Assembly (NCBI GenBank): GCA_012927585.1
Contig: JABBOY010000022.1
Coordinates: 124,001-188,000 of the forward strand
Origin: Glaciimonas sp.
GTDB lineage: Bacteria > Pseudomonadota > Gammaproteobacteria > Burkholderiales > Burkholderiaceae_D
Direction of reading: 5' to 3'
DNA: 64,000 nt
Shown here: in pieces, positions 28,791 through 38,381 of the stretch
Layout of the letters: every line of letters begins with the position of its first letter
Numbering within the stretch: the first letter of the stretch is position 1
The notes under the pieces: generated by a model
What the model was told of the DNA's origin: nothing
Databases searched by the model: none
What the model saw: only the letters and a program-made list of their open reading frames with translations
Made by a program: the position numbers and the translations under genes

Positions 28791-30485
28791 TTAAAATTCT
28801 TCCCATTCTTCAGCCGGTAGCGCGCTGCCATTTGCAATCATTTTTTGCTTTTTAGGTGGGGAGATAAGCTTGCGCGGGGCAGGCTGTTTGATTTGCGATA
28901 CAAAATGATGTATCTGGGCGGTTGGCGCCTGCGCTTGCATGCCGTCGAGCTGGAATACGCTGACCACCTGGGCCAGATGGGCAGCCTGCTCCTGCAGGGC
29001 TTCGGACGCTGCTGCCGCTTGTTCCACCAGCGCGGCATTTTGCTGCGTGACTTCATCCATTTGCGCCACCGCCTGGTTGACTTGCTCGATACCCTGGCTT
29101 TGTTCCTGGCTGGCAGAGGTGATCTCGGCCATGATGTCGGCCACTTTTTTAACGCTGGAGACAATCTCCTGCATGGTCGCGCCGGCCTGCCCCACCAGCG
29201 TGCTGCCGGCATTGACTTTTTGCGCCGAGTCGTCGATCAAGGCCTTGATTTCCTTGGCAGCGGAAGCCGAGCGTTGTGCCAGGCTGCGCACTTCGGTGGC
29301 TACCACCGCGAAACCGCGCCCCTGTTCGCCGGCGCGCGCGGCCTCGACTGCCGCATTCAAGGCCAGGATATTGGTCTGAAAAGCGATACCGTCGATGACG
29401 CTGATGATGTCGGCGATTTTTCTGGCTGAGGCATTGATGTCATGCATGGTATCAACCACTTGGGCTACCACCGCACCGCCTTTGACTGCTACTTCCGATG
29501 CCGATGCCGCCAACTGGTTGGCCTGGCGCGCATTGTCGGCATTTTGCTTGACGGTGCCGGTTAGTTCTTCCATTGAGGCGGCGGTCTGTTCCAGCGTGCT
29601 GGCTTGTTCTTCGGTACGCGACGACAGGTCGAAGTTGCCGGCAGCAATCTGGCTGGAGGCAGCCGCTATCGAGTCGGTGCCGCTACGCACCTGCCCGACG
29701 GTTTTGACTAAGCTGGTGTTCATGTCTAGCATTGCTTGCATCAGCCGGCCGGTTTCGTTGGTTGATTTGACGTTAATCCGGCTGGTCAGGTTGCCGGCAG
29801 CAACCGTCTGGGCAACCTTGAGCGCCTCACTCAGTGGACGTGTGATGCTGCGGGTAGTCAGAATGCCTGCCAACACGCTGATGATGCCGGCGCTTATCGC
29901 CAGCAGCATGATCCACAGTTCTGCGTTTTCGGCTTGCTGAATCGATTGCTTGCCGGCCTGTGCCATCAGGCCGTCCTGAAATTGCAGAAATTTTTCAAGT
30001 TCCGCAGTGTATTTCGTTTCCATCGGACGCACTTCAGCCAGTAAAAATGCTGCCGCTTCGTCTTTTTTTCCGCTGTTAAGGAGATTAATAAAATTTGCTT
30101 TCAATGGCAGGTATTGCTGTCTGAACACGGTCAGTGTTTTTATGAACTCCCGGCTTTTTTCCAATATAACCATCTTGTCGAGATTGTCGAACGCAAGACC
30201 TGCTGCCTTACCGCTGTCATTGACGCGGGCGAGCTCTTTGGTCACCTCTGCCGGGTTCGTCATGAGCAATGCATTGCGCATGTAGCGTGCCTGGGCGTTA
30301 ATCTCACGAATGATCTGATTGGCCAATACCGTCATCGGGTAACGGTCATTGGCGGTCAAGGTTATTTCATTTTTAAGGGTTCCAACCCGGCTAAAGCTGA
30401 GTATGGATAACACCAGCAATAACGCAATTACACAGCCAAAAGAAAGAGCCAGCCGTTGGCCGATATTCAAGTTTTTAGTATGCAT
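28791..30485 (-). CDS. Methyl-accepting chemotaxis protein (four-helix-bundle sensor type)
   Basis: About 564 residues from ATG 30485 ([17 protein letters not shown]), which follows TTTGGAG; the track start lies 27 bp further up. A membrane helix (residues 15-35) is followed by a 4HB_MCP-type periplasmic helical sensor, a second membrane helix ([19 protein letters not shown] near 195), a HAMP linker and the signalling domain with hairpin tip [20 protein letters not shown]. The C-terminus EEWEEF is a CheR/CheB docking pentapeptide. The signalling domain DNA is almost identical to that of the receptor at 34307. Ligand unknown. Confidence 0.95.
   Translation of the reverse strand: MHTKNLNIGQRLALSFGCVIALLLVLSILSFSRVGTLKNEITLTANDRYPMTVLANQIIREINAQARYMRNALLMTNPAEVTKELARVNDSGKAAGLAFDNLDKMVILEKSREFIKTLTVFRQQYLPLKANFINLLNSGKKDEAAAFLLAEVRPMETKYTAELEKFLQFQDGLMAQAGKQSIQQAENAELWIMLLAISAGIISVLAGILTTRSITRPLSEALKVAQTVAAGNLTSRINVKSTNETGRLMQAMLDMNTSLVKTVGQVRSGTDSIAAASSQIAAGNFDLSSRTEEQASTLEQTAASMEELTGTVKQNADNARQANQLAASASEVAVKGGAVVAQVVDTMHDINASARKIADIISVIDGIAFQTNILALNAAVEAARAGEQGRGFAVVATEVRSLAQRSASAAKEIKALIDDSAQKVNAGSTLVGQAGATMQEIVSSVKKVADIMAEITSASQEQSQGIEQVNQAVAQMDEVTQQNAALVEQAAAASEALQEQAAHLAQVVSVFQLDGMQAQAPTAQIHHFVSQIKQPAPRKLISPPKKQKMIANGSALPAEEWEEF
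28978..29690. repeat. Long direct repeat, copy 1 (MCP signalling domain)
   Basis: About 713 bp identical to 34497-35209 except one base seen by eye (A at 29642, G in the other copy). The offset is constant at 5519 bp, so there are no indels. It covers the last part of HAMP to near the receptor C-terminus. Confidence 0.92.
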
Positions 30486-30549
30486 TTCAGGACTCCAAAT
30501 TATCTTTTTCATTCATTAAATTAATCAGGCAGCGCGTCTTGGTGTGGCA

Positions 30550-31728
30550 TTAGATTAATCGCGCCGCCTCCTGTGCCGCCACGCGGCCTTCGTCCGTCGG
30601 CACTACCCATACCTGCACGCTGCTGCCTGGCTGGTGAATGGTCATCACCGCATCACCTGTGGCCTGCTGATTTAGTGCAGGATCCAACATCACTCCCAGC
30701 CAAGCCAGACGCTCGCACACCTGGGCTCGCAGCACGGCGTCATGTTCGCCAATGCCCCCGCTGAAGGCCAACACGTCCAATCCGCCCAGGCAAGCGATCA
30801 GCGCACCAGATTCGCGCACCACCCGATGAGTAAACAAATCTATGGCCCGCTGCGCCGCAACGCCGCCATCGATACGCAGTCGGCGCATGTCAGCCGAGAT
30901 GCCGGATACACCCAGCAAGCCGCTTTGTTTGTACAGCAGGGTTTGCAGCCGATCATGATCCCAACCCTGCTCCAACAGGTACAGCAGTACACCGGCATCC
31001 AAAGAACCGCTGCGAGTACCCATCATCAGGCCATCAAGCGCTGAAAAACCCATGGTTGTGGCGCAGCTATACCCTTCCCGGGCCGCGCACAGGCTCGCTC
31101 CGTTACCCAAGTGGGCCATGAGGACACGGCCGCCTGCTTGCGTGCTGCACTGCAGCAACACACTCATGATGTACTGATACGACAGGCCATGAAAGCCGTA
31201 GCGGCGCACGCCTTGCTGGGCCAGAGACTGCGGCAAGGCAAAGCTGTAATCCACCTCGGGCAGGGTTACATGGAAGGTGGTGTCAAAGCACGCTACCTGC
31301 GGCGTGGCGGAAAACGCTTTTTGAAACGCCCGAATGCCCTGCAGGTTGTGCGGCTGGTGTAGCGGCGCCAGTGAATTGAGCCTGGCCAGTCTGGCCAGCA
31401 CGTCGTCGGTAACCAGCACACTGGTAGAAAAATCCCGTCCTCCATGCACCACGCGGTGGGCAATGGCGTCAATGGCGGGAATGCTGGGTTCTCCCTCTAG
31501 CAGATCGCCTAAACTACGCAGGGCTTGATCAAACGGATCGCCAGTGGTGGCGGGCAGTTGGCGGGTTTGCTGCTGTCCTCTAAATGTCCAGTCCAATACC
31601 GGCGCACCACCAGGCTCCAGCCCCTGGATACTACCTGCGAGCACACTGGGCTGCACCTGCCCTCCTTGCCGTGGATAAATGGAAAACTTGAGGGTTGAAG
31701 AGCCCGCGTTAACGGCAAGAATAGCCAT
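30550..31728 (-). CDS. ackA: Acetate kinase
   Basis: About 392 residues from ATG 31728 (MAILAVNAGSSTLKFSIY), which has AAGGAG upstream; the track's longer start overlaps the previous gene. AckA makes acetyl phosphate and ADP from acetate and ATP, or the reverse. Visible motifs are VNAGSSTLKFSIY at the N-terminus, HRVVHGGRDF near residue 92, HLGNGASLCA near 180 and FSALDGLMMGTRSGSLD near 200. It is the third gene after fabI-like and MaoC-Pta, with a 13-bp gap. Confidence 0.95.
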   Translation of the reverse strand: MAILAVNAGSSTLKFSIYPRQGGQVQPSVLAGSIQGLEPGGAPVLDWTFRGQQQTRQLPATTGDPFDQALRSLGDLLEGEPSIPAIDAIAHRVVHGGRDFSTSVLVTDDVLARLARLNSLAPLHQPHNLQGIRAFQKAFSATPQVACFDTTFHVTLPEVDYSFALPQSLAQQGVRRYGFHGLSYQYIMSVLLQCSTQAGGRVLMAHLGNGASLCAAREGYSCATTMGFSALDGLMMGTRSGSLDAGVLLYLLEQGWDHDRLQTLLYKQSGLLGVSGISADMRRLRIDGGVAAQRAIDLFTHRVVRESGALIACLGGLDVLAFSGGIGEHDAVLRAQVCERLAWLGVMLDPALNQQATGDAVMTIHQPGSSVQVWVVPTDEGRVAAQEAARLI

Positions 31729-31741
31729 GTCCCACTCCTTA

Positions 31742-33160
31742 TCAGGCTTGATGCAGGTGGTTGCGGCGGGCATCATGGGCCGCTAATTGGGCCAGTAGCG
31801 CCGAAGCCACCCGGGCCATGGGGCCGTCGGCACGACTGGTCAGGGCAATCGGCACCCGTGCGCCGAGCACCAAGCCGGAGCCGGTGGCACCCGCCAGATA
31901 CTCCAGCTGTTTAGCCAGTATATTGCCGGATTCCAGGTCGGGCACAACCAGGATGTCGGCATCCCCCGACACGGCTGATTTGATGTGCTTGACCTGCGCT
32001 GCGTGGGCCGAAATGGCGTTGTCAAAAGCCAGCGGGCCATCGAGTATGCCGCCCGTGATCTGGCCCCGCTCGGCCATCTTGCACAGCGCCGCGGCGTCCA
32101 GCGTGGACGGGATGTTGGGGTTGACGGTTTCCACTGCCGACAGGATGGCGACTTTGGGAATTTTTACGCCCATGATGCGAGCAAAGTCGATTGCGTTCTG
32201 GATAATGTCCACCTTTTCCTGCAGGCTGGGGCGGATGTTGAGCGCGGCGTCGGTGACCAGCAGCGGCTTGCTATATAGCGGCACATCGAAACGGAATACA
32301 TGCGACATGCGCCGTCCAGTGCGCAGTGCCGGGCGGCCCAGTACCGCGTGAATCAGCTCGTCGGTATGCAGACTGCCTTTCATCAGCACCTCCACTTCAC
32401 CATTGGCGGCCATATCGGCTGCCTTTTCCGCGGCCGCATGGCTGTGCGGCACCGAGATAATTTCAACGCCCGTCAGGTCGATGCCAGCTTCTTCGGCAAT
32501 GTGGCGGATGCGTACCTCGGGACCGATCAGCACAGGCACTATCAAGCCGTAGCCGGCTGAATCGATGGCACCGCTAAGCGACTCCACATCGCAGGGGTGT
32601 ACTACTGCACAACGTACTGCCGACATGCCAGTACTTAGCGCTAGTAGTTCTGTGAAACGGGCTTCAGGATCAAACAACTGGATGTGCGGCGCATGGACGC
32701 GCGGCAGGCGCACTTTTTTGGTGGGAGCCAGCACCCGGGCCATGCCGTACAGCACGCGGTCGCCTTTTTGGTTGACTACCTGGCAATCCAGTTCGACATG
32801 CTTCTTAGCGTCGTCCTTACTCACCACCGTGGCCGTCACGGTGAGCGTGTCACCAATCCGAACCGGTTTTGTGAAGTGCAACGCCTGCTCCAGATAAATA
32901 GTGCCGGGGCCGGGAAACTGCGTACCCAGCAAGGCTGAAATCAACGCGCCGCCCCACATGCCGTGGGCAATCACTTCATGATACAAAGTATTGATGGCGT
33001 ACTCGGCATTCAAATGGGCAGGGTTGGAGTCGCCCGATACTGCTGCGAAGGCCTGGATGTCGGCCAGAGTTAAGGTACGTAGCAGACGGGCACTCTGGCC
33101 CAGCGTGATTTCGTCGTATGTGACGTTTTCAATCAGATCCGTGTTCAGGGTCATGTTCAT
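31742..33160 (-). CDS. pta: Bifunctional MaoC-like enoyl-CoA hydratase / phosphate acetyltransferase
   Basis: A 472-residue fusion. Residues 1-150 form a MaoC hotdog domain with the hydratase motif AVSGDSNPAHLNAEYA near residue 40; residues 165-470 form a phosphate acetyl/butyryltransferase domain (VLIGPEVRIRHIAEEAG, MKGSLHTDELIHAVLG, RRMSHVF, VPDLESGNILAKQLEYLAG). The fused form is common in Betaproteobacteria and alphaproteobacteria. It may link (R)-3-hydroxyacyl-CoA chemistry to acyl phosphate formation, with AckA downstream completing ATP synthesis. Of the two nearby ATGs, the first (33160) is kept. Confidence 0.92.
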   Translation of the reverse strand: MNMTLNTDLIENVTYDEITLGQSARLLRTLTLADIQAFAAVSGDSNPAHLNAEYAINTLYHEVIAHGMWGGALISALLGTQFPGPGTIYLEQALHFTKPVRIGDTLTVTATVVSKDDAKKHVELDCQVVNQKGDRVLYGMARVLAPTKKVRLPRVHAPHIQLFDPEARFTELLALSTGMSAVRCAVVHPCDVESLSGAIDSAGYGLIVPVLIGPEVRIRHIAEEAGIDLTGVEIISVPHSHAAAEKAADMAANGEVEVLMKGSLHTDELIHAVLGRPALRTGRRMSHVFRFDVPLYSKPLLVTDAALNIRPSLQEKVDIIQNAIDFARIMGVKIPKVAILSAVETVNPNIPSTLDAAALCKMAERGQITGGILDGPLAFDNAISAHAAQVKHIKSAVSGDADILVVPDLESGNILAKQLEYLAGATGSGLVLGARVPIALTSRADGPMARVASALLAQLAAHDARRNHLHQA

Positions 33161-33209
33161 GGAATTTTCCAGTAGGCAATAGAGTAAGAAATAAGGAAAT
33201 TGCGGGAAG

Positions 33210-33989
33210 TCAGGCTACTGCGTGGCAGCCTGCATCGACGTAAATAGTCTGTCCTGTCATGCCCGAAGAGGCATCGGCGCATAGAAAAACACAGAGTCTG
33301 GCGATTTCATCAAGTGTGACAAGACGGCCCAGTGGCGCCTTGTGAATGGCATTTTTCATGAGATCGTCGAACTCGGGAATGCCCGAAGCGGCACGCGTCA
33401 GGATGGGGCCGGGCGACACGGCATGCACCCGGATGCGCTGGGGGCCCAGCTCCATCGCCATATATCGCACCAACGACTCCAGCGCCGCTTTCACCGGGCC
33501 CATCAGTCCGTAGTGGGGGACTGCTTCGTCGGCACCGAGATAACTCATGGTCAGCAGGCTGCCGCCTGCGGACATATGCGGCGCGCAGAATTTGGCCAGT
33601 GTGGCAAACGAGTGGCACGACACTTCCACGGCTCGGGCAAAGCCGATGCTGGTGCTATCGGTTACCTTGCAGTGCAAGTCTTCCAGCGGCGCCCAGGCAA
33701 TCGAGTGCACCACAAAGTCCAGTCGGCCCATCCGGGCCACAGCGTGCTCCACCAGTGCCTGCAGATCACCCGGCTGCTCGACGTTGCAGGACATGAGATC
33801 GATGCCGGCCGCCTTGGTCAGCGGTTCGATGAAAGGCCGGGCCTTTTCGCTCAGGCACGAAGCTACCACCTCGGCGCCCTGCTGGCGCGCCATCTGGGCG
33901 CAGCCCCAGGCGATGCTGTGTTCATTAGCGAGGCCCAGAATGAGGCCTTTTTTGCCGGCCAGGTTGAAGAAATGGTTGTCGTTGGTCAT
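33210..33989 (-). CDS. fabI: FabI-like enoyl-ACP reductase (SDR family)
   Basis: A 259-residue SDR of the FabI branch: nucleotide loop GLANEHSIAWGCAQ near residue 18, SIAWAP near 95 and the active-site pair Tyr-x6-Lys in PHYGLMGPVKAALES near residue 160, with VHAVSPGPILTRAASGI after it. FabI reduces trans-2-enoyl-ACP with NAD(P)H. Its place at the head of the MaoC-Pta/AckA operon suggests it may be a second, specialised copy acting on enoyl-CoA or ACP in this pathway. I cannot see whether another fabI exists outside the window. Confidence 0.87.
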   Translation of the reverse strand: MTNDNHFFNLAGKKGLILGLANEHSIAWGCAQMARQQGAEVVASCLSEKARPFIEPLTKAAGIDLMSCNVEQPGDLQALVEHAVARMGRLDFVVHSIAWAPLEDLHCKVTDSTSIGFARAVEVSCHSFATLAKFCAPHMSAGGSLLTMSYLGADEAVPHYGLMGPVKAALESLVRYMAMELGPQRIRVHAVSPGPILTRAASGIPEFDDLMKNAIHKAPLGRLVTLDEIARLCVFLCADASSGMTGQTIYVDAGCHAVA

Positions 33990-34306
33990 ATGGGTATTTC
34001 ACAAAAAATATCAGTGGGTATAGCCAAGGTAAGCAATCCGTTTAACAGGAACATACGCATTCCATTTCTACATCAACCGTGCACTTTGTCGGCTTCGCTG
34101 GCCGTACCTGCGTACTGTCTGCGTTTTGTCTACACCTGCCTGCACATTCACGATTGATGTAGAAACGCAATCAGGTGGCCTTTGAACGGTCAAGTGTTGC
34201 CGTTTTATGCGCAAATCTTAGAACGTATTTTGTGGAAAATTGGACTGATAAAGCGTTAACCAAACCTTCTATACACCGGTGCAATTCGGCTGTCAGGCGG
34301 CCGGGC
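33990..34306. promoter_or_regulatory. Upstream region of the fabI-pta-ackA operon with a spaced inverted repeat
   Basis: No gene. TTTCTACATCAA (34065-34076) and its exact complement TTGATGTAGAAA (34154-34165) are 77 bp apart and share two further outer bases. Such a pair could be two operator sites for one regulator controlling the divergent ends of this stretch. Confidence 0.45.
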
Positions 34307-36397
34307 TTAGAATTCTTCCCAATCGCTATCCGAGGCGGCTTTAGGATGCACAATCACGCTTCGTTTGGCTGTTCCGCTTGCCAAACGGGCCGCAATCGGC
34401 TGCTTAACGGGCAGCGCGGCAGTGTGTCGAACGCGCCCTATCGGGATAGCGGCCGACATCCCGTTGAGTTTGAAGGCGCTCACTACCTGGGCTAGTTGGG
34501 CAGCCTGCTCCTGCAGGGCTTCGGACGCTGCTGCCGCTTGTTCCACCAGCGCGGCATTTTGCTGCGTGACTTCATCCATTTGCGCCACCGCCTGGTTGAC
34601 TTGCTCGATACCCTGGCTTTGTTCCTGGCTGGCAGAGGTGATCTCGGCCATGATGTCGGCCACTTTTTTAACGCTGGAGACAATCTCCTGCATGGTCGCG
34701 CCGGCCTGCCCCACCAGCGTGCTGCCGGCATTGACTTTTTGCGCCGAGTCGTCGATCAAGGCCTTGATTTCCTTGGCAGCGGAAGCCGAGCGTTGTGCCA
34801 GGCTGCGCACTTCGGTGGCTACCACCGCGAAACCGCGCCCCTGTTCGCCGGCGCGCGCGGCCTCGACTGCCGCATTCAAGGCCAGGATATTGGTCTGAAA
34901 AGCGATACCGTCGATGACGCTGATGATGTCGGCGATTTTTCTGGCTGAGGCATTGATGTCATGCATGGTATCAACCACTTGGGCTACCACCGCACCGCCT
35001 TTGACTGCTACTTCCGATGCCGATGCCGCCAACTGGTTGGCCTGGCGCGCATTGTCGGCATTTTGCTTGACGGTGCCGGTTAGTTCTTCCATTGAGGCGG
35101 CGGTCTGTTCCAGCGTGCTGGCTTGTTCTTCGGTACGCGACGACAGGTCGAAGTTGCCGGCGGCAATCTGGCTGGAGGCAGCCGCTATCGAGTCGGTGCC
35201 GCTACGCACGTTGCCGACGATGGTGGCCAGATGGTCGCGCATGCTCCGCATCGCAAACAATAGGCTGGACTGGTCGCCCGGTTTGAGTTCGATGGTTGCC
35301 GCCAGATCGCCGGCAGCGATTTTTTCGACAATTGAAGCGGCATACGCCGGTTCGCCGCCGAGTTGACGCAGCAGACCACGAGTGATGAGGAAATTGATGT
35401 AGGCCGCCAGCAGACTAAGCAATAAGATGACGCCGCTGAGCAGATACCTGATAGTGGTCAACTGTGCGACGCGGCCTGCGAGCATGGCTTCCAATTCCAC
35501 CAGCGCGACTTCATTGAGCTGGTACTGGGTGTCGATGGCAACCGTGAACTGGTTAAAATAGTCGGGGGCAGGAAACTGTAGTTGTTCCGCCTTGACGATT
35601 TCGTTTCGTGCCAGTTGGATTACCTGAGTGGCGGTGGCAAGCGCAGCTTGGCTGGGTGCGGCTAATTTTTCTTTGAGTTGCGGGCTATGCGAAACGGCTC
35701 TTTCGAGTGAATCGCTTACGCCTGAGTAATGATCATTGGCCTTGTCGAGCAATGCGATTACTTTCATGCGATCTTCCACCGTTGCGCTCTGCGCAGCCAG
35801 CAAGCCGGCACCCGTGGCACGCGTCTGGCCAAATATCTCGGCCAGCATTGGCGCTTGCACCAGCACCGCGTCGATCAGGTAGTAGCTCTGCGCTTCAGGG
35901 TCAAGACTGAGCAGGAAATATTCCATCAATAGCGATTTGACCCTGAATAACTGGGCAATCATTGCGGTGTGCGCGGCGAAGCTCTCCGGTGCTGAAATCG
36001 CGCCTTGCGCTATTTTGCCCTTAAGTACGTTCCAGTCGTTGGTGGTTTGCAGCCAGGCGCTGGCGAGCGCGGGCTGGGTGATGTTTTTGTGCAATTCGGC
36101 ATCAAGCGCAGCGAAGGCCAGATCGGTTTCTGCCATCTTGCTAACGCGCTTCGGCTGGGCTGCGGTATTGCCGTTCAAAACCATCGCAGACAAGCCACGA
36201 TGCTGCTGCGCCATTTTCAGTGCCTGGAAAACTAGACGCATCGGAGCCAGGCCACGGGTTTCCAGCCGGGTAGTACTAATGACTTTGCCGGATTCATTGA
36301 TATACAGAATGAACGGCGCGACCACTAGAATCACGCCGAGTAGAGCCAAAAGGACAAATTTTTGCCATAGTCGGAGTCGGTTTAATAGCGCATTCAT
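34307..36397 (-). CDS. Methyl-accepting chemotaxis protein with large NIT-like periplasmic sensor
   Basis: About 696 residues from ATG 36397 ([17 protein letters not shown]); the track start is 69 bp upstream. Membrane helix at residues 12-32, a periplasmic region of about 300 residues with [30 protein letters not shown] (nitrate/nitrite-sensor-like helical type), a second membrane helix ([20 protein letters not shown]), HAMP and a signalling domain. The C-terminus DWEEF is a CheR/CheB docking pentapeptide. The signalling domain is nearly identical in DNA to that of the receptor at 28791, while the sensor halves are unrelated. NIT assignment is tentative. Confidence 0.94.
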   Translation of the reverse strand: MNALLNRLRLWQKFVLLALLGVILVVAPFILYINESGKVISTTRLETRGLAPMRLVFQALKMAQQHRGLSAMVLNGNTAAQPKRVSKMAETDLAFAALDAELHKNITQPALASAWLQTTNDWNVLKGKIAQGAISAPESFAAHTAMIAQLFRVKSLLMEYFLLSLDPEAQSYYLIDAVLVQAPMLAEIFGQTRATGAGLLAAQSATVEDRMKVIALLDKANDHYSGVSDSLERAVSHSPQLKEKLAAPSQAALATATQVIQLARNEIVKAEQLQFPAPDYFNQFTVAIDTQYQLNEVALVELEAMLAGRVAQLTTIRYLLSGVILLLSLLAAYINFLITRGLLRQLGGEPAYAASIVEKIAAGDLAATIELKPGDQSSLLFAMRSMRDHLATIVGNVRSGTDSIAAASSQIAAGNFDLSSRTEEQASTLEQTAASMEELTGTVKQNADNARQANQLAASASEVAVKGGAVVAQVVDTMHDINASARKIADIISVIDGIAFQTNILALNAAVEAARAGEQGRGFAVVATEVRSLAQRSASAAKEIKALIDDSAQKVNAGSTLVGQAGATMQEIVSSVKKVADIMAEITSASQEQSQGIEQVNQAVAQMDEVTQQNAALVEQAAAASEALQEQAAQLAQVVSAFKLNGMSAAIPIGRVRHTAALPVKQPIAARLASGTAKRSVIVHPKAASDSDWEEF
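34497..35209. repeat. Long direct repeat, copy 2 (MCP signalling domain)
   Basis: The partner of 28978-29690, with one visible base difference over about 713 bp. The boundary at the HAMP end is sharp, after which the two genes diverge fully. Confidence 0.92.
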
Positions 36398-36764
36398 TGT
36401 GTTAGTGTTCCTTTGGAAAGTGTGCTGATTGCGCATTTTGAACTGCATGCCTGCAAGGAAAATCATGTTGTAACGAAAACATTTCTCCCGGACTATATCC
36501 TGTAATCGCGCCCAACAAATTGCTTTATGTTAAGTACTGATATACCGCGCGCTCATAATCGAAAAAACATGATGTGCGACATTCACGCGCTGTCAGGCAG
36601 CACGAGCAAGAAGAGGGCGGGTTTGGATAACAGTATCTACGAGAGTATGGTTGGCACTGCACTTGCACAGCCCGATTGCCGTCTCGGCAATTACACCATT
36701 TCGTGCCTTTCGTGGGCAAGTGCGGCACCTTACTGATGCACTTGAAACATGCCGATGGCGTATT
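36398..36764. other. Gap between the second MCP and the FGGY kinase
   Basis: I see no supported gene. ORFs of 67-69 codons on both strands lack start context or conserved composition. It should contain the MCP promoter. Confidence 0.35.
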
Positions 36765-38327
36765 TCAGTCCAGCCGCGGATAACCGGTAATTTGCTGAAT
36801 TTTCCGATATAGCGGTTGTAGACGCCGGTACATTTTTTGATACACATGACGATATAGCGCATCATAAATTTGATGATTTTTCGGGATCGGCTCGAAGACT
36901 TTGCCAACCCGAGTCATCGCCTTGATCGCGCTAGTGAAATCAGGGTACAAGCCGAGGCCGACCGCCGCATCGATGGCCGCACCAAGGCCGGAAGTTTCGT
37001 AAATATGCGGCCGCACGGTCGGCAAGCCGAAGATGTCGGCGGTCAGTTGCATCGCCGCGTCGCTTTGCGAACCGCCGCCCGAAACACGCAGTTCGGTAAT
37101 CGGCACGCCGCTACGTTTTTCGATGCGCTCCTTGCCCTCGCGCAGCGCATACGCCAAGCCCTCGAGTATCGCTCGGTACATGTGAGCGCGGGTATGCACA
37201 TCGCCAAAGCCGATGATGGCGCCTTTCGCTTCCGGGCCGGGTATCTTGATGCCAGGCGACCAGTACGGCTGTAGCATCAAACCCATCGAGCCGGGCGGCA
37301 CCGCATTGACCAGTGCATCGAACAACTCTTCAGCCGCGACGCCTTGCTCCGCCGCCTGGTGTTTTTCATGATGGCCGAATTGTTCCTTGAACCAGTTGAC
37401 CATCCAGTAACCGCGAAAAATCTGCACTTCGGTACTGTAAGAGCCAGGTATTGCTGCCGGATACGGCGGGATATACGGCGTGACTTCCAGGTATTTCGTG
37501 CTGGTGGTATTGATCGTCGCAGTAGTACCGTAGCTGAGGCAGCCGATATGCGGCTGCTGGCAACCGGCGCCTATCACTTCGCAAGCTTTGTCGGCGGCGG
37601 CGGCAACCAGCGCCGTACCGATAGGTATCCCGGTGTCGGCGGCAGCGGCGGCGTTAATCTGACCGATGATGGCGCCGGGCGGTACCAGATCCGGTAGCGA
37701 ACCGGGCTTGATCGCCAGTGCCTGCCATTTCCAATCATTGTGGCCGGCCCATTTGAGCCGTTTGTAATCGAATGGCAGATAACCGACTTGGGAGCCGATC
37801 GAATCGACAAAACTGCCGCACAGGCGGTAGTTCAGGTAACCCGACAGCATCAGGTATTTTTCGGTCTTGTCCCAGATATCGGGTTGATTGACCTTGATCC
37901 AGTTGGCTTCCGCTTCGCCACGGAAATAATTGATCGTGTTTTCGACGCCAGCCAGTTTGAATGCCATCCGCCACAGCGGATTAATCGGCGGCACTTGGTC
38001 GGTACGGCGCTGATCGAGCCAGGTAATGGCCGCACGCAGTGGCTTGCCATGCCGATCCAGGTTGATCATCGTGCCACGCTGGGTGGTTACTGCCACGCCT
38101 TTGATTGCAGACGGCGGTATCGGATTTTGGGCCCACAGCCGTTGGCACGCGGTGCATACGGCTTGCCAATAATCTTCGGGATCGTGCTCGGCCCAGCCGG
38201 GATGTTCGGAAAAATAGGCTTCCAGATGGACTTGCGCCTTGCCCACGATATTGCCATGCAAATCGAATAGCAACGCGCGCACACTTTGCGTGCCGTTGTC
38301 GATCGACAGAATATATTGTCTGTGCAT
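36765..38327 (-). CDS. FGGY-family carbohydrate kinase (glycerol/xylulose-kinase-like)
   Basis: A 520-residue ATP-dependent sugar or polyol kinase: N-terminal phosphate loop SIDNGTQSVRALLFD, substrate region AVTTQRGTMINLDRHGKPLRAAITWLDQR near residue 85, and the second-domain blocks CLSYGTTATINTT near 265 and RVSGGGSQSDAAMQLTADIFG near 420. GGGGAGG precedes the start. It is the last gene of an operon with a glpD-like and an AGPS-like gene. The substrate is not determined; glycerol is only one possibility. Confidence 0.88.
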   Translation of the reverse strand: MHRQYILSIDNGTQSVRALLFDLHGNIVGKAQVHLEAYFSEHPGWAEHDPEDYWQAVCTACQRLWAQNPIPPSAIKGVAVTTQRGTMINLDRHGKPLRAAITWLDQRRTDQVPPINPLWRMAFKLAGVENTINYFRGEAEANWIKVNQPDIWDKTEKYLMLSGYLNYRLCGSFVDSIGSQVGYLPFDYKRLKWAGHNDWKWQALAIKPGSLPDLVPPGAIIGQINAAAAADTGIPIGTALVAAAADKACEVIGAGCQQPHIGCLSYGTTATINTTSTKYLEVTPYIPPYPAAIPGSYSTEVQIFRGYWMVNWFKEQFGHHEKHQAAEQGVAAEELFDALVNAVPPGSMGLMLQPYWSPGIKIPGPEAKGAIIGFGDVHTRAHMYRAILEGLAYALREGKERIEKRSGVPITELRVSGGGSQSDAAMQLTADIFGLPTVRPHIYETSGLGAAIDAAVGLGLYPDFTSAIKAMTRVGKVFEPIPKNHQIYDALYRHVYQKMYRRLQPLYRKIQQITGYPRLD

Positions 38328-38381
38328 ACGCCTCCCCGTAATCTTATTTTTTTGTAGTTGTTCGCTGTTAAGGTAACTACG

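Noticed and set aside
28791-36397. Composite transposon formed by the two near-identical MCP tracts
   Set aside because: The repeats are coding receptor domains in direct orientation without transposase or terminal inverted repeats; gene conversion or duplication explains them better.
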